Assembly: GCF_008807415.1 (NCBI RefSeq)
Contig: NZ_CP043626.1
Span: 3,348,001 to 3,412,000 of the forward strand
Length of the DNA: 64,000 bases
Source of the DNA: Pseudomonas denitrificans (nom. rej.)
GTDB lineage: Bacteria; Pseudomonadota; Gammaproteobacteria; Pseudomonadales; Pseudomonadaceae
Reading direction: 5' to 3'
The position numbers were made by a program, and so were the translations under genes. Below are positions 16,466 to 25,119 of this stretch, piece after piece. A model generated the notes under the pieces. The model saw only the letters and a program-made list of their open reading frames with translations, made no database searches and had not been told where the DNA came from. The first letter of the stretch is position 1. Each line of letters starts with the position of its first letter.

Positions 16466-17506
16466 TCAGCGTGCAGCGCCTTCGTAGCCCTGCAGCACGT
16501 TCACCGCGTTGACGCCGATGGCCTCCACCGCGTAACCGCCTTCCATGATGAACAGGGTCGGAATACCCAGTGCGGCGATTCGCTCGCCCATCTTCAGGTA
16601 GTCCGGGCTGTCCAGCTTGAACTCGGAAATCGGGTCGTCCTTATACGTATCCACGCCCAGCGATACAACCACCGCGTCAGGCGCGTAGTCCGCGATCTTC
16701 CGGCAAGCGTCTTCCAGCGCGGCGAACCAGCCGTCCCAGCCGGTGCCATGGGGCAGCGGGTAGTTGTGGTTGTAGCCCTCGCCGGCGCCTTCGCCGTGCT
16801 CGTTGGCGTGACCGAGGAAGTACGGGTACTCCACCAGCGGGTCGCCGTGGATCGAGGCGAACAGCACGTCGTTGCGGCGGTAGAAGATGTCCTGGGTGCC
16901 GTTGCCGTGGTGGTAGTCCACGTCGAGGATGGCCACGCGCTTGGCGCCCTGGTCGAGGAACGCCTGGCTGACGATGGCGGCGTTGTTCAGGAAGCAGTAG
17001 CCGCCCATGAAGTCGCTGCCGGCGTGGTGGCCCGGCGGACGGCACAGGGCGAAGGCGGTGCTGGCGCCCTGGCGCATGTGGTCCTGGGCGGTCAGCGCGA
17101 CCTGGGCCGAGCTGTACACGGCCTGCCAGGTGCCGGCGGTGATCGGTGCCTCGGTGTCGAAGCTGTAGTGGCCCACTTCGCCCATCAGCGCAGTCGGGAT
17201 CGGACCGTCGCGCAGCAGGCGGCGCCCCGGGAAGGTGGTGGAGACCAGGTCGCCGGTGTGGCCTTCGGCCGCCCAGCGGGCCCAGGCGCCCTTGAGGAAT
17301 TCGACGTAGCGGGTGTTGTGCGCGCGCAGGATCGGCTCCATGCCGAAGTCCTTGGGCTCGATGATTTCGCCCAGGTTCTGCGACTTCACGCGGGCCAGCA
17401 CGGTGTCCGCGCGGCTGGGCATCTCGAAGCAGGGCTGGAGTTTGCCGTCGACCAGTTCGGACTGGCCGAAATGCAGGCGGTGATCATCGCTGTACACGGT
17501 AAGCAT
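16466..17506 (-). CDS. aphA: Acetylpolyamine amidohydrolase (histone-deacetylase superfamily)
   Basis: Zinc hydrolase that removes acetyl groups from acetylputrescine and acetylcadaverine, letting the cell use acetylpolyamines as carbon and nitrogen source. It has 346 residues. The active-site series is complete: His160-His161 (PPGHHAG), zinc ligands Asp197 and His199 (LDVDYHHGNG) and Asp286 (LGVDTYKDD), and catalytic Tyr325 (MEGGYAV). These sit about two residues later than the positions known for P. aeruginosa AphA (PA1409), which has the same kind of neighbour, a polyamine-binding protein. It is divergent from the MscS-family gene. Confidence 0.93.
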   Translation of the reverse strand: MLTVYSDDHRLHFGQSELVDGKLQPCFEMPSRADTVLARVKSQNLGEIIEPKDFGMEPILRAHNTRYVEFLKGAWARWAAEGHTGDLVSTTFPGRRLLRDGPIPTALMGEVGHYSFDTEAPITAGTWQAVYSSAQVALTAQDHMRQGASTAFALCRPPGHHAGSDFMGGYCFLNNAAIVSQAFLDQGAKRVAILDVDYHHGNGTQDIFYRRNDVLFASIHGDPLVEYPYFLGHANEHGEGAGEGYNHNYPLPHGTGWDGWFAALEDACRKIADYAPDAVVVSLGVDTYKDDPISEFKLDSPDYLKMGERIAALGIPTLFIMEGGYAVEAIGVNAVNVLQGYEGAAR

Positions 17507-17757
17507 GGGAGTACCCTCTGAAGGATTCTTGTTGTCCGGTGACGGAATTCTGCCCAGCGACCGTCTCGCGCAGAACAGCGGAAGCGGCCAAAAGGGGATC
17601 GATGTGGCCAGAATTTATGACCCTTAACCATCTGCATGCGTTGATTATCCGCTTTGGCCCGGCAAAGACCCACCGCAGCGGCGCTATGCTCAGGGAATTG
17701 TCCGGGGGCTGAACCGGTCGAACATCATCAAGGGTTTTGACCACAGGATGGGGGAAG

Positions 17758-20217
17758 ATGCGGGAAACCTTCGTACGCGCCTGCAGCCGTGCGCTGCTGA
17801 TGCTGACCTTGTTGCTGGCGGGCGTTGGCGCCGTGCTGGCAGACGAGCCGACCGATGTCCAGGCCGGCGATTCCATCCAGCTGCCGGAGCTGCCCGAGGA
17901 TGCTGGCGTCGAGCAGTTGGGCGCTCGCCTCGAACTGATCCGCCAGCGCGTCTCCGCCGACAGCGACGATGGCCTGCTGTCGAACCTGCGGCAGTCCGCT
18001 CTGGCCGTTCAGGCCCGCGCGGAGCAGAACGCCACCGATATCGGCACCGCGCTGTCGCGCACCGAAGACCAGCTCAAGGTACTCGGCCCGGTCACGCCCA
18101 ACGAGGCCGAAAGCCTGACCCGGCAGCGCAACGACCTGACGGATGCCCAGAAGGACCTGCAGAAACAGCTGGAGCGCGCCAACCAGCTGGACAAGAACGC
18201 CCAGGACCTCGCCGCGCAGATCGTCAACCTGCGCCGCAGCCAGTTCAACTCGCAGATTGCCACACGCTACCCGCCGCCGCTGAGCCCCAGCTTCTGGTCG
18301 AACCTGATCCGCCCCACCGACGACGATCTGACGCGCCTGCAATCCATGCGCGCGCAGATCGGCGACGCCTTCGCCACGGTCTGGCGGCCCGAGCACCGCT
18401 CGCCCTTCATCGCCAGCCTGCTCGTCGCCCTGCTGTTGTGGATTCCCGGCCGGCGCCTGCTGGAGCAGTTGCTGACCAAGGCGATGATCCGCTGGATTCC
18501 GGTGGGCCGCCTGCGCCGCAGCGCCCTGGCGGTGGCGGTCGGCCTGGCCACCATCCTCACCCTCGGTGGCGGCGCCACGGTGATCCACGAAGGCATGAAC
18601 TGGCACGGCCAGCTCAGCGGCAACATGGACAACCTCGGCAACCAGATGCTCTCGCTGGTGATCTTCTGCACCTTCACCGCCGGCCTGGGCCGCGCGCTGC
18701 TGGCCGTGCAGAGGCCGTCCTGGCGACTGCCCGACCTGCCCGACCCAGTGGCCACCGCCCTCTCGCCCTTCCCCTGGCTGATGGCCTGGATGCTGCTGGT
18801 GCTGGGCACGCTGGATCGCATCAACAGCTCCAGCGGCGCCAGCCTCGCGTTGACCGTGGCGGTCAACGGCCTCACCGCCCTGGCGACGGCCTTGCTCTAC
18901 GGCATTGCGCTGTATCGCTATCGCGTTGCGCGCCGCGAAGCCGAAGGCCACGAAACCTCGCCGCTGGCCGGCATCCTGGTGTTCGCAATGCTGGTCACGG
19001 TGCTGCTGATCGTGCTGGCACTGGCCACCGGCTATCTGTCACTGGCGTACTTTTTTGCCGGCAAGCTGCTCTGGGCCAGCGTGGTGTGCGCCACCGGCTA
19101 CCTGCTGACGAGCCTGTTCGTCGACCTTTGCGAAGTGCTGCTGTCGCCGCGCCAGCCGATCGGCGAGCGGCTGGCGGAAAACCTCGGCGTCGATCCGCGC
19201 CACCAGGCGCAATTCGCCACCCTGCTGACCGGCGCGGGGCGCACGTTGCTGGTGCTGTCCACTCTGCTGATCGCCTTCTCCACCTCCGGCACCAGCCCCG
19301 GCGAACTGCTCCAGGGCCTGGTGCAACTGGTGGAAAGCGGCCAGTCGCTGGGGCGTCTGAACATCGTCCCGCAGGACATCCTGCTGGCCCTCGGCACCCT
19401 GGCCGCCGGCCTGTTCGGCCTGCGCCTGCTCAAGCGCTGGCTGGCCGACGAGCTGCTGCCGGAAACGCGCATGGACGCAGGCATGCGCGCCTCGCTGGTG
19501 ACACTGGTGGGCTACATCGGCATGGTCATCCTGGTGTTGCTGGTGCTCTCGGCGCTGCGCATCAACCTCACCAGCCTGACCTGGGTGGTCAGCGCCCTGT
19601 CGGTGGGTATCGGTTTCGGCCTGCAGGCCATCGTGCAGAACTTCATCTCCGGCCTGATCCTGCTCACCGAGCGCCCGGTGAAGGTCGGCGACTGGGTCAG
19701 CCTGACCGGTGGCGTGGAGGGCGACATCCGGCGGATCAACGTGCGCGCCACGGAAATCCAGATGTCCGACCAGTCCACGGTGATTGTGCCGAATTCCCAG
19801 TTCATCTCGCAGAACGTGCGCAACGTGACCATGGGCAGCGCGCTGGGCGTGGTCGGCATCAACCTCACCCTGCCGCTGGATACCGACGTGCAGAAGGTCC
19901 GCGAATTGATGCTCAAGGCCTACAGCGAACACGAGAACATCGTCGAGACGCCGGCCCCTTCGGTGACTTTCAAGGACCTGAGCGCCACCGGCCTGACCCT
20001 GGCTGCCTCGGGCAACGTCAGCAGCCCGCGAGCGGTGTACTCGACCAAGAGCGACCTGCTGTTCACCATTTTCAGCGGCCTGCGCGAGGCCGGCATCAGC
20101 CTGAGCGCACCGCAGAACCTGATTCTGCAGCGGCCGCAACTGGCGCGCCCGGAGCCTGCCGACGAAGCGGCAACACCGCAAGTCGGCGACGATACCGGGC
20201 CGAATCCGCCGCCGTAG
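17758..20217 (+). CDS. Large MscS-family mechanosensitive channel (DUF3772-type N terminus)
   Basis: An 819-residue inner-membrane protein. It has a signal peptide (LLMLTLLLAGVGAVLA, cleavage near residue 29) and a periplasmic, coiled-coil-rich domain at about residues 35-205 (DUF3772-like). About eleven membrane segments follow at about 215-610, then the MscS core: VVSALSVGIGFGLQAIVQNFISGLILLTERP (pore helix and beta domain), ending with the alpha-beta cytoplasmic domain to about 790. The tail is acidic and proline-rich. It should open under membrane tension during osmotic downshift. The ATG at 17758 gives a proper signal peptide; an upstream in-frame TTG is possible. No obvious operon partner. 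Confidence 0.9.
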   Translation: MRETFVRACSRALLMLTLLLAGVGAVLADEPTDVQAGDSIQLPELPEDAGVEQLGARLELIRQRVSADSDDGLLSNLRQSALAVQARAEQNATDIGTALSRTEDQLKVLGPVTPNEAESLTRQRNDLTDAQKDLQKQLERANQLDKNAQDLAAQIVNLRRSQFNSQIATRYPPPLSPSFWSNLIRPTDDDLTRLQSMRAQIGDAFATVWRPEHRSPFIASLLVALLLWIPGRRLLEQLLTKAMIRWIPVGRLRRSALAVAVGLATILTLGGGATVIHEGMNWHGQLSGNMDNLGNQMLSLVIFCTFTAGLGRALLAVQRPSWRLPDLPDPVATALSPFPWLMAWMLLVLGTLDRINSSSGASLALTVAVNGLTALATALLYGIALYRYRVARREAEGHETSPLAGILVFAMLVTVLLIVLALATGYLSLAYFFAGKLLWASVVCATGYLLTSLFVDLCEVLLSPRQPIGERLAENLGVDPRHQAQFATLLTGAGRTLLVLSTLLIAFSTSGTSPGELLQGLVQLVESGQSLGRLNIVPQDILLALGTLAAGLFGLRLLKRWLADELLPETRMDAGMRASLVTLVGYIGMVILVLLVLSALRINLTSLTWVVSALSVGIGFGLQAIVQNFISGLILLTERPVKVGDWVSLTGGVEGDIRRINVRATEIQMSDQSTVIVPNSQFISQNVRNVTMGSALGVVGINLTLPLDTDVQKVRELMLKAYSEHENIVETPAPSVTFKDLSATGLTLAASGNVSSPRAVYSTKSDLLFTIFSGLREAGISLSAPQNLILQRPQLARPEPADEAATPQVGDDTGPNPPP

Positions 20218-20416
20218 AATGAAGGGGTTACGCCGGCGGGGCAGCCGCCTCGCCGGCCTTTGCGCAACAGTCCCGCGCGGGAGCCGTCGTTGCGCCTGCA
20301 GCGTCCCGTGCCCGCCGTTGGCCGGCGCCCGTCGCGGCATCCGGCACCGCCGCCTGCCGCCTTCCTTCCTCGGTTGCCGCCGGGCCTCCCCGCGGCTACG
20401 CACGGGAGATCGCGCG

Positions 20417-21463
20417 ATGGACGAAGCCAGACTCAACGAATTCATGGGCAAACTGGTCACCGACATGGGTGGCGCGGCGATGCTCGCCAACATCATCCTG
20501 GGCGAGGAACTGGGCCTCTACAAAGCCATGGCCGACGGCCAGTGGCTGAGCCCGGCACAACTGGCCGAACGCAGCGGCTGCAATGCCCGCCTGCTGCGCG
20601 AATGGCTCAGCGCCCATGCCGCCTCCGGCTACATGGAGCACCAGGACGGCAACTTCCGCCTGCCCGAGGAACAGGCCATGGCGCTGGCCATCGAGGACTC
20701 GCCGGTGTACGTCGCCGGTGGTGCCTCCGTGGTTGCGGCGCTCTACCACGACAAGGACAAGCTGGTCGCCGCCATGCGCGGGGACGGCGGCCTGGCCTGG
20801 GGCGATCACCACCCCTGCATGTTCTCCGGCACCGAGAAGTTCTTCCGTCCCGGCTATCGCGCGCACCTTGTTGCAGAGTGGCTGCCGGCCCTGGACGAAG
20901 TGGTCGGCAAGCTCGAAGGCGGCGCGCGGGTGGCCGACGTCGGTTGCGGCCACGGCGCCTCCACCATCGTCATGGCGCAGTCCTTCCCGGCGTCGACTTT
21001 CGTCGGCTTCGACTACCACCAGCCTTCCATCGACGTGGCCAACCAGCGCGCCGGGCAGGCCGAAGTCGCCGAACGCACCAGTTTCCAGCGCGCCAGCGCC
21101 AAGGATTACCCCGGCAACGACTACGACCTGATCTGCTTCTTCGACTGCCTGCACGACATGGGTGACCCGGTGGGCGCCGCGCAGCACGCACGCCAGGCGC
21201 TGAAGGCGGACGGCACGGTGCTGCTGGTGGAACCCTTCGCCAATGACCACCTGGATGACAACCAGAACCCGGTCGGCCGGCTGTTCTACGCCGCCTCGAC
21301 CTTCATCTGCACGCCCAATTCGCTGTCCCAGGAAGTCGGGCTGGGGCTGGGTGCTCAGGCCGGCGAAGCACGCCTGCGCAAGGTGTTCGAGGAAGCCGGT
21401 TTCAGCCGCTTCCGCCGCGCGGCGCAAACGCCGTTCAACCTGATCCTCGAAGCCCGCCCGTAA
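20417..21463 (+). CDS. SAM-dependent methyltransferase with winged-helix N terminus
   Basis: A 348-residue class I methyltransferase. Residues about 15-90 form a winged-helix dimerisation domain of the O-methyltransferase type (ELGLYKAMADGQWLSPAQLAERSGCNARLLREWL). The SAM-binding motif VADVGCGHGAST is at about 172-183, with FVGFDYHQPSID as motif II and FFDCLHDMGDP as motif IV. The start at 20417 is used; the frame is open back to 20219, but that part looks non-coding and GC-skewed. It follows the channel gene by 199 bases and is capped by a hairpin. The acceptor substrate is unknown. Confidence 0.85.
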   Translation: MDEARLNEFMGKLVTDMGGAAMLANIILGEELGLYKAMADGQWLSPAQLAERSGCNARLLREWLSAHAASGYMEHQDGNFRLPEEQAMALAIEDSPVYVAGGASVVAALYHDKDKLVAAMRGDGGLAWGDHHPCMFSGTEKFFRPGYRAHLVAEWLPALDEVVGKLEGGARVADVGCGHGASTIVMAQSFPASTFVGFDYHQPSIDVANQRAGQAEVAERTSFQRASAKDYPGNDYDLICFFDCLHDMGDPVGAAQHARQALKADGTVLLVEPFANDHLDDNQNPVGRLFYAASTFICTPNSLSQEVGLGLGAQAGEARLRKVFEEAGFSRFRRAAQTPFNLILEARP

Positions 21464-21478
21464 CGCCTCCCCGATCGG

Positions 21479-21507
21479 CTACAGCGCCCGGAATACGGGC
21501 GCTGTAG
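21479..21507 (+). terminator. Hairpin after the methyltransferase
   Basis: A perfect 12-bp stem CTACAGCGCCCG and CGGGCGCTGTAG (21479-21490, 21496-21507) with a 5-base loop, 16 bases after the stop codon. It lacks a T run, so terminator function is likely but not certain. Confidence 0.65.
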
Positions 21508-21595
21508 CACGGAAACAATTCGTCATTTTGCCGTCATCAATCCGTTATGTGGCCCGTTGAAACTCGCAGGCTTTCAACCCAGGGAAGCCCCCAAG

Positions 21596-22164
21596 ATGTT
21601 CAATAAAAAGACTGCCAACAAAGCTGCATCTCTCGCCCTGCTCGTCGCCGCCCTCGCCGGCTGCGCCGCTCAGGCTCCGGTCGCCAGCAAGGAAGCCACC
21701 CCCAACAACGACGACTGGTACCTGGTCCGCACCGACGAGACCCTCTACCTGTTCGATGACGCCACCGTCTACCGGACTACATCGTGACCGGCAAGACCAC
21801 CTACACCAAGGAAGTCGGCGAGAAGGACAAGTTCGGCCAGAACGTCGTGCTGGTCGTGCGTGCCGAAGACAAGGACAAGGACGCGAAGAAAATCGCCTCC
21901 TACCAGTTCTACAAGCAGAGCCTGCCGCCGGCGGCCGGCTTCTACGGCGAAATTCGCCAGGAAGGCGTGATCTACGTGGCCCAGCGCTACGGCGACATGG
22001 TCGACATGAACGGCCTGGGTGAACCGATCTTCCGCCACACCGAAATCGCCAGCGGCCCCAACGGCGAGCGTGTGGTCTACCTGATGCAGAAGGAAGAGAA
22101 GAAGCCGGTCAGCCTGATCGCCCGCTTCCAGAAGATCTACGGCATCACTCCCGTCAAGGGCTGA
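21596..22164 (+). pseudogene. Frameshifted lipoprotein gene
   Basis: The first part (from the ATG at 21596) encodes a lipoprotein signal: MFNKKTANKA, a hydrophobic stretch and the lipobox LAGC, with Cys at residue 22, then DDWYLVRTDETLYLFDDATVYR. At 21773-21776 the frame is lost and stops at once. The second part is open from 21775 to 22164 in the next frame and continues DYIVTGKTTYTKEVG and onward. Adding one base in the run CGGAC (that is, CGGGAC) would join them into one lipoprotein of about 190 residues with sequence VYRDYIVTGK at the seam. The second half has no proper signal of its own. Either a real one-base deletion or a sequencing error. Function unknown; I do not recognise the family. 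Confidence 0.85.
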
Positions 22165-22170
22165 TGACGC

Positions 22171-22209
22171 GAAAGCGCGCGCTCCGGGGAGGGAGTGCGC
22201 GCTTTCTTC
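22171..22209 (+). terminator. Intrinsic terminator after the lipoprotein gene
   Basis: Stem GAAAGCGCGCGCTCC with GGGAGTGCGCGCTTTC (one wobble), 22171-22206, followed by TTC. It separates the lipoprotein gene from the convergent DUF3079 gene. Confidence 0.82.
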
Positions 22210-22239
22210 ATTCCGGCGCCGCAACGGCGCGGGAGCGTG

Positions 22240-22455
22240 CTAGCTGGCGGGCTCCAGCTGCACAGTGGGAATCGTGTTGGGCGCTTCTATGCCCCAGTCA
22301 CCGAACTGGTACCAGTCATCGCCGAGCATCTCGGCCGGGTGCATGGTGCGATCCGCGCCGTTGCCGCAGGCCAGGTTGGTCGCCGGGCAATAGCGGTCGC
22401 AGCCCCAGCAGATGCGCTCGGGATGTGGAGGATTGAGCGGGAATTTCTTGGCCAT
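22240..22455 (-). CDS. DUF3079 cysteine-rich small protein
   Basis: A 71-residue protein that matches DUF3079: MAKKFPLNPPHPERICWGC, then CDRYCPATNLACGNGADRT and HPAEMLGDDWYQFGDWG. Four cysteines in C-x2-C-x3-C-x6-C spacing (residues 16, 19, 23 and 30) suggest a metal or Fe-S site, but no function is established for the family. No signal peptide or membrane segment. It lies 105 bases downstream of the AraC regulator and is read in the same direction, so the two could be cotranscribed. Confidence 0.87.
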   Translation of the reverse strand: MAKKFPLNPPHPERICWGCDRYCPATNLACGNGADRTMHPAEMLGDDWYQFGDWGIEAPNTIPTVQLEPAS

Positions 22456-22560
22456 GATCAGGCCCTCGAGGGTTTCCTTGTGGGATCCCTGAAGGCTATG
22501 CCTGTCAGACCGACCTGATCCTTGATCTGCGACAATTTCGCGCGGAATTCATGCGCATCT

Positions 22561-23580
22561 TTACGCACGGAAGTGGCTAGGCGGCTGGCCGCTCCAGCGC
22601 TGGAAGGCGTGGCGCAGGCTGGCGGTCTCGCTGAAGCCCAGCTCCTCGGCGATGCGGTAGATCGGCATGTCGCCGTCCTGCAGCAGTTCCTTGGCGCGGG
22701 CGAAGCGCAGTTCGTCGAGCAATTGCTGGTAGCTGGTCTGCTGCTGTTGCAGGTGGCGACGCAGGCTGCGCGAGGAGCAGTTCAGGCGGCGCGCCAGCTC
22801 TTCCAGGCCCGGCGGTTCCTGCAGGCGTTCGCCGAGGATCGCGCGGACCTTGTCGAGCCAGGCGCGGCGCGCGGCCAGGTCGATGTTCTGCCGGCGGCAC
22901 TGTTCGAGCATCTCGCGGTGGGTCACTGCGTCGGCCAGCGGCAGGCGCATGTTCAGCCAGCTTGCCGGGAAGCCGATGGCGCTGCGCGCGCAATCGAATT
23001 CCAGCTGGCAGCCGAACAGCGTGGCGTAGGCCGCGCGGCGATCGGCCGGGCCGGCGTAATCGAATTCAGCACGCACCAGCGGCAACGGCTGGCCGAGCAG
23101 GTCGGCGCAGGCCACCTTCAGCGAGCCCAGGCACAGCTCGGTGTTGAACGGGCGCAGCTCTTCTTCTTCGCCGTAGCCGGTGGCGACCAACCAGGCCATG
23201 TCGCCGTCCACTTCCAGCGCGAGGTGGAAGTAGGTGCCCAGCAGCACCGGGTAGCTCAGGCCGATGCGCAATGCTTCGCCCAGGGTCGGCGCGGAGATTA
23301 GCGCATACCCCAGCAGACCGTAGGCGGTGATCCGCGTGCGCACGCCCAGGCGCAGGCCAAGGGCCGGCTCGCCAGCGAGGCTCTGCACATTGCCGAAGAC
23401 CTGCTGCTCCTGCCAGGGGCTGACCAGCCGGCGCAGGTCGAGCAGGTCGTCGCCGGTGATGCCGCTGCCCTCGAGGATGGACTCACGGCTGTGCCCCTCG
23501 GACTCCATCAGCGCGACGGTCAGCGAGGTCATGTGCAGGGAGTTGAGCCAGGTGGAGCGGGAGAAGGTCAGAGGATTCAT
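22561..23580 (-). CDS. AraC-family regulator
   Basis: A 339-residue regulator. Residues about 20-215 are an arabinose-binding-like (OruR/ArgR-related) sensor domain. Residues about 235-335 form the double helix-turn-helix, with PPGLEELARRLNCSSRSLRRHLQ as first motif and PIYRIAEELGFSETASLRHAFQRWSGQPPSHFR as the conserved AraC signature. The length and domain arrangement are those of OruR-type regulators, but the window gives no ornithine genes next to it, so I do not assign a name. It may regulate itself and the downstream DUF3079 gene. The effector is unknown. Confidence 0.85.
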   Translation of the reverse strand: MNPLTFSRSTWLNSLHMTSLTVALMESEGHSRESILEGSGITGDDLLDLRRLVSPWQEQQVFGNVQSLAGEPALGLRLGVRTRITAYGLLGYALISAPTLGEALRIGLSYPVLLGTYFHLALEVDGDMAWLVATGYGEEEELRPFNTELCLGSLKVACADLLGQPLPLVRAEFDYAGPADRRAAYATLFGCQLEFDCARSAIGFPASWLNMRLPLADAVTHREMLEQCRRQNIDLAARRAWLDKVRAILGERLQEPPGLEELARRLNCSSRSLRRHLQQQQTSYQQLLDELRFARAKELLQDGDMPIYRIAEELGFSETASLRHAFQRWSGQPPSHFRA

Positions 23581-23712
23581 TCGATGCCCATCGTAGACGC
23601 TACGGCGCGCCAGCGGATGTTACCGTGGCCGGCGCAGGTCAGGGTGAGGCAAGTTGCGTGCCGGCCACCCAGCGTGGCCGTATCGATCCCCACGGGGCGG
23701 GGTTTCGACGCC

Positions 23713-23782
23713 GGGCGGGACAATTCCCGCCCGACTGCAGGGTTACCTTTGCGGACACCGGGACGGTGCGGGTGCACCGTCC
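23713..23782. other. Two hairpins in the AraC/VWA gap
   Basis: GGGCGGGA-CAAT-TCCCGCCC (23713-23732) and GGACGGTGC-GGGT-GCACCGTCC (23761-23782) are perfect stems. They lie between the start of the AraC gene and the end of the VWA gene (a 224-base gap). The second is close to the VWA stop and may mark the end of that transcript, though no T run follows. Confidence 0.6.
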
Positions 23783-23804
23783 TGGCGCTCAAACGTGGAG
23801 GAAC

Positions 23805-24986
23805 TCAACCACGGGAGAGGAAGCGCATGCCCTCTTCGAGACCGCTCAGGGTCAGCGGGAACATCTGTTCCTTCACCAGCTCGCGCACCAGACCGGTGGA
23901 GGCGGTGTAGTTCCAGGTGTCCTTCGGGTACGGGTTGATCCAGATGAGCTTCTTGTATTTCTCCATGAAGCGCTGCATCCACACGTAGCCGGCTTCCTCG
24001 TTCCAGTGCTCGACGCTGCCGCCGGCCTGGGTGATCTCATAGGGCGCCATGGCGGCGTCGCCGACGAACACCACCTTGTAGTCCGGCCCGTATTTATGCA
24101 GCAGGTCGAAGGTGGCGGTGCGCTCGCTGGAGCGGCGCAGGTTGTTCTTCCACACCGATTCGTAGATGAAGTTGTGGAAGTAGAAGTACTCCAGGTGCTT
24201 GAACTCGGTCTTGCAGGCCGAGAACAGCTCCTCGCAGACCTTCACGTGGGCATCCATGGAACCGCCGATATCCAGCAGCAGCAGGAGCTTCACGGTGTTG
24301 CGGCGCTCGGGACGCATCTGGATGTTGAGCAGCCCGGCATCCTTGGCGGTGTGGTCGATGGTGCCGTCGATATCCAGCTCTTCCGCCGCACCCTCACGGG
24401 CGAACTTGCGCAGGCGGCGCAGGGCGATCTTGATGTTGCGCGTACCCAGCTCGACCTGGTCGTCGAGGTTCTTGTACTCGCGCTGGTCCCACACCTTGGC
24501 GGCCTTGCCCTGGCGCTTGCCGGCGTCGCCGACGCGGATGCCCTCGGGGTTGAAGCCGCCGGAACCGAACGGGCTGGTGCCGCCGGTGCCGATCCACTTG
24601 TTGCCGCCGGCATGGCGTTCCTTCTGCTCCTCCAGGCGCTTCTTGAACTCCTCGATGAGCTTGTCCAGGCCACCCAGGGACTGGATCTGCGCGCGCTCCT
24701 CGTCGGTGAGCAGGCGCTCGAACTCCTTGCGCAGCCACTCTTCGGGGATCAGTGCCTTGAGGTGGTCGTCGAGCTTTTCCAGGCCCTTGAAGTAGGCGCC
24801 GAAGGCTCGGTCGAACTTATCGAAATGGCGCTCGTCCTTCACCATGATGGTGCGGGCGAGGTAGTAGAACTCGTCCATGTCGGCGAACACGACGCGGTGC
24901 TTGAGCGCATCGATCAGGTCGAGCAGCTCGCGTACCGACACCGGCACCTTGGCCGCGCGCATTTCGTTGAACAGGTTGAGCAGCAT
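23805..24986 (-). CDS. VWA-domain protein (CoxE/YehP-like), partner of MoxR ATPase
   Basis: A 393-residue cytoplasmic protein. The N-terminal half is helical and charged (KEFERLLTDEERAQIQ, EEFKKRLEEQKERH). Next comes a Gly-rich hinge GTGGTSPFGSGGFNPEGIRVG at about residues 128-148. The C-terminal half is a von Willebrand A domain whose metal site DIGGSMD (about 239-245) is of the DxGxS type; the second residue set appears in VVFVGDAAMAP. MoxR ATPase plus VWA pairs work as chaperone modules that mature or load cofactors into protein complexes (family knowledge). The partner complex is not identifiable here. It lies downstream of the MoxR gene, separated by a palindromic repeat. Confidence 0.9.
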   Translation of the reverse strand: MLLNLFNEMRAAKVPVSVRELLDLIDALKHRVVFADMDEFYYLARTIMVKDERHFDKFDRAFGAYFKGLEKLDDHLKALIPEEWLRKEFERLLTDEERAQIQSLGGLDKLIEEFKKRLEEQKERHAGGNKWIGTGGTSPFGSGGFNPEGIRVGDAGKRQGKAAKVWDQREYKNLDDQVELGTRNIKIALRRLRKFAREGAAEELDIDGTIDHTAKDAGLLNIQMRPERRNTVKLLLLLDIGGSMDAHVKVCEELFSACKTEFKHLEYFYFHNFIYESVWKNNLRRSSERTATFDLLHKYGPDYKVVFVGDAAMAPYEITQAGGSVEHWNEEAGYVWMQRFMEKYKKLIWINPYPKDTWNYTASTGLVRELVKEQMFPLTLSGLEEGMRFLSRG

Positions 24987-25015
24987 GGATATGCCCTCAC
25001 AGAAAATCGGACAGT

Positions 25016-25107
25016 CCCCTCGCCCATTGGGAGAGGGTCAGGGTGAGGGGGAAACACGGCGCGGTGGCCATGCCCTCACCCCTGCCCTCTCCCAGAGGGA
25101 GAGGGGA
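25016..25107. repeat. Inverted pair of CCCTCTCCC repeats inside the MoxR-VWA unit
   Basis: One copy reads TTGGGAGAGGGTCAGGGTG followed by AGGGG (25027-25050). The second, inverted, reads CCCTCACCCCTGCCCTCTCC followed by CAGAGGGAGAGGGG (25073-25107). The pair is the same family as 12895-13014 and lies in the 133-base space between moxR and vwa, where it would form a long hairpin in a joint mRNA. Confidence 0.8.
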
Positions 25108-25119
25108 AAAGCCAGAACA

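Noticed and set aside
17748..20222. 824-codon frame in another frame of the MscS-family gene
   Set aside because: Product almost entirely Arg, Pro, Ala and Gly. The overlapping frame has signal peptide, helices and the MscS core.
21784..22164. Independent gene starting with GTG at 21784
   Set aside because: No ribosome binding site, and the sequence continues the upstream lipoprotein exactly if one base is restored, so it is treated as the 3' half of a broken gene.
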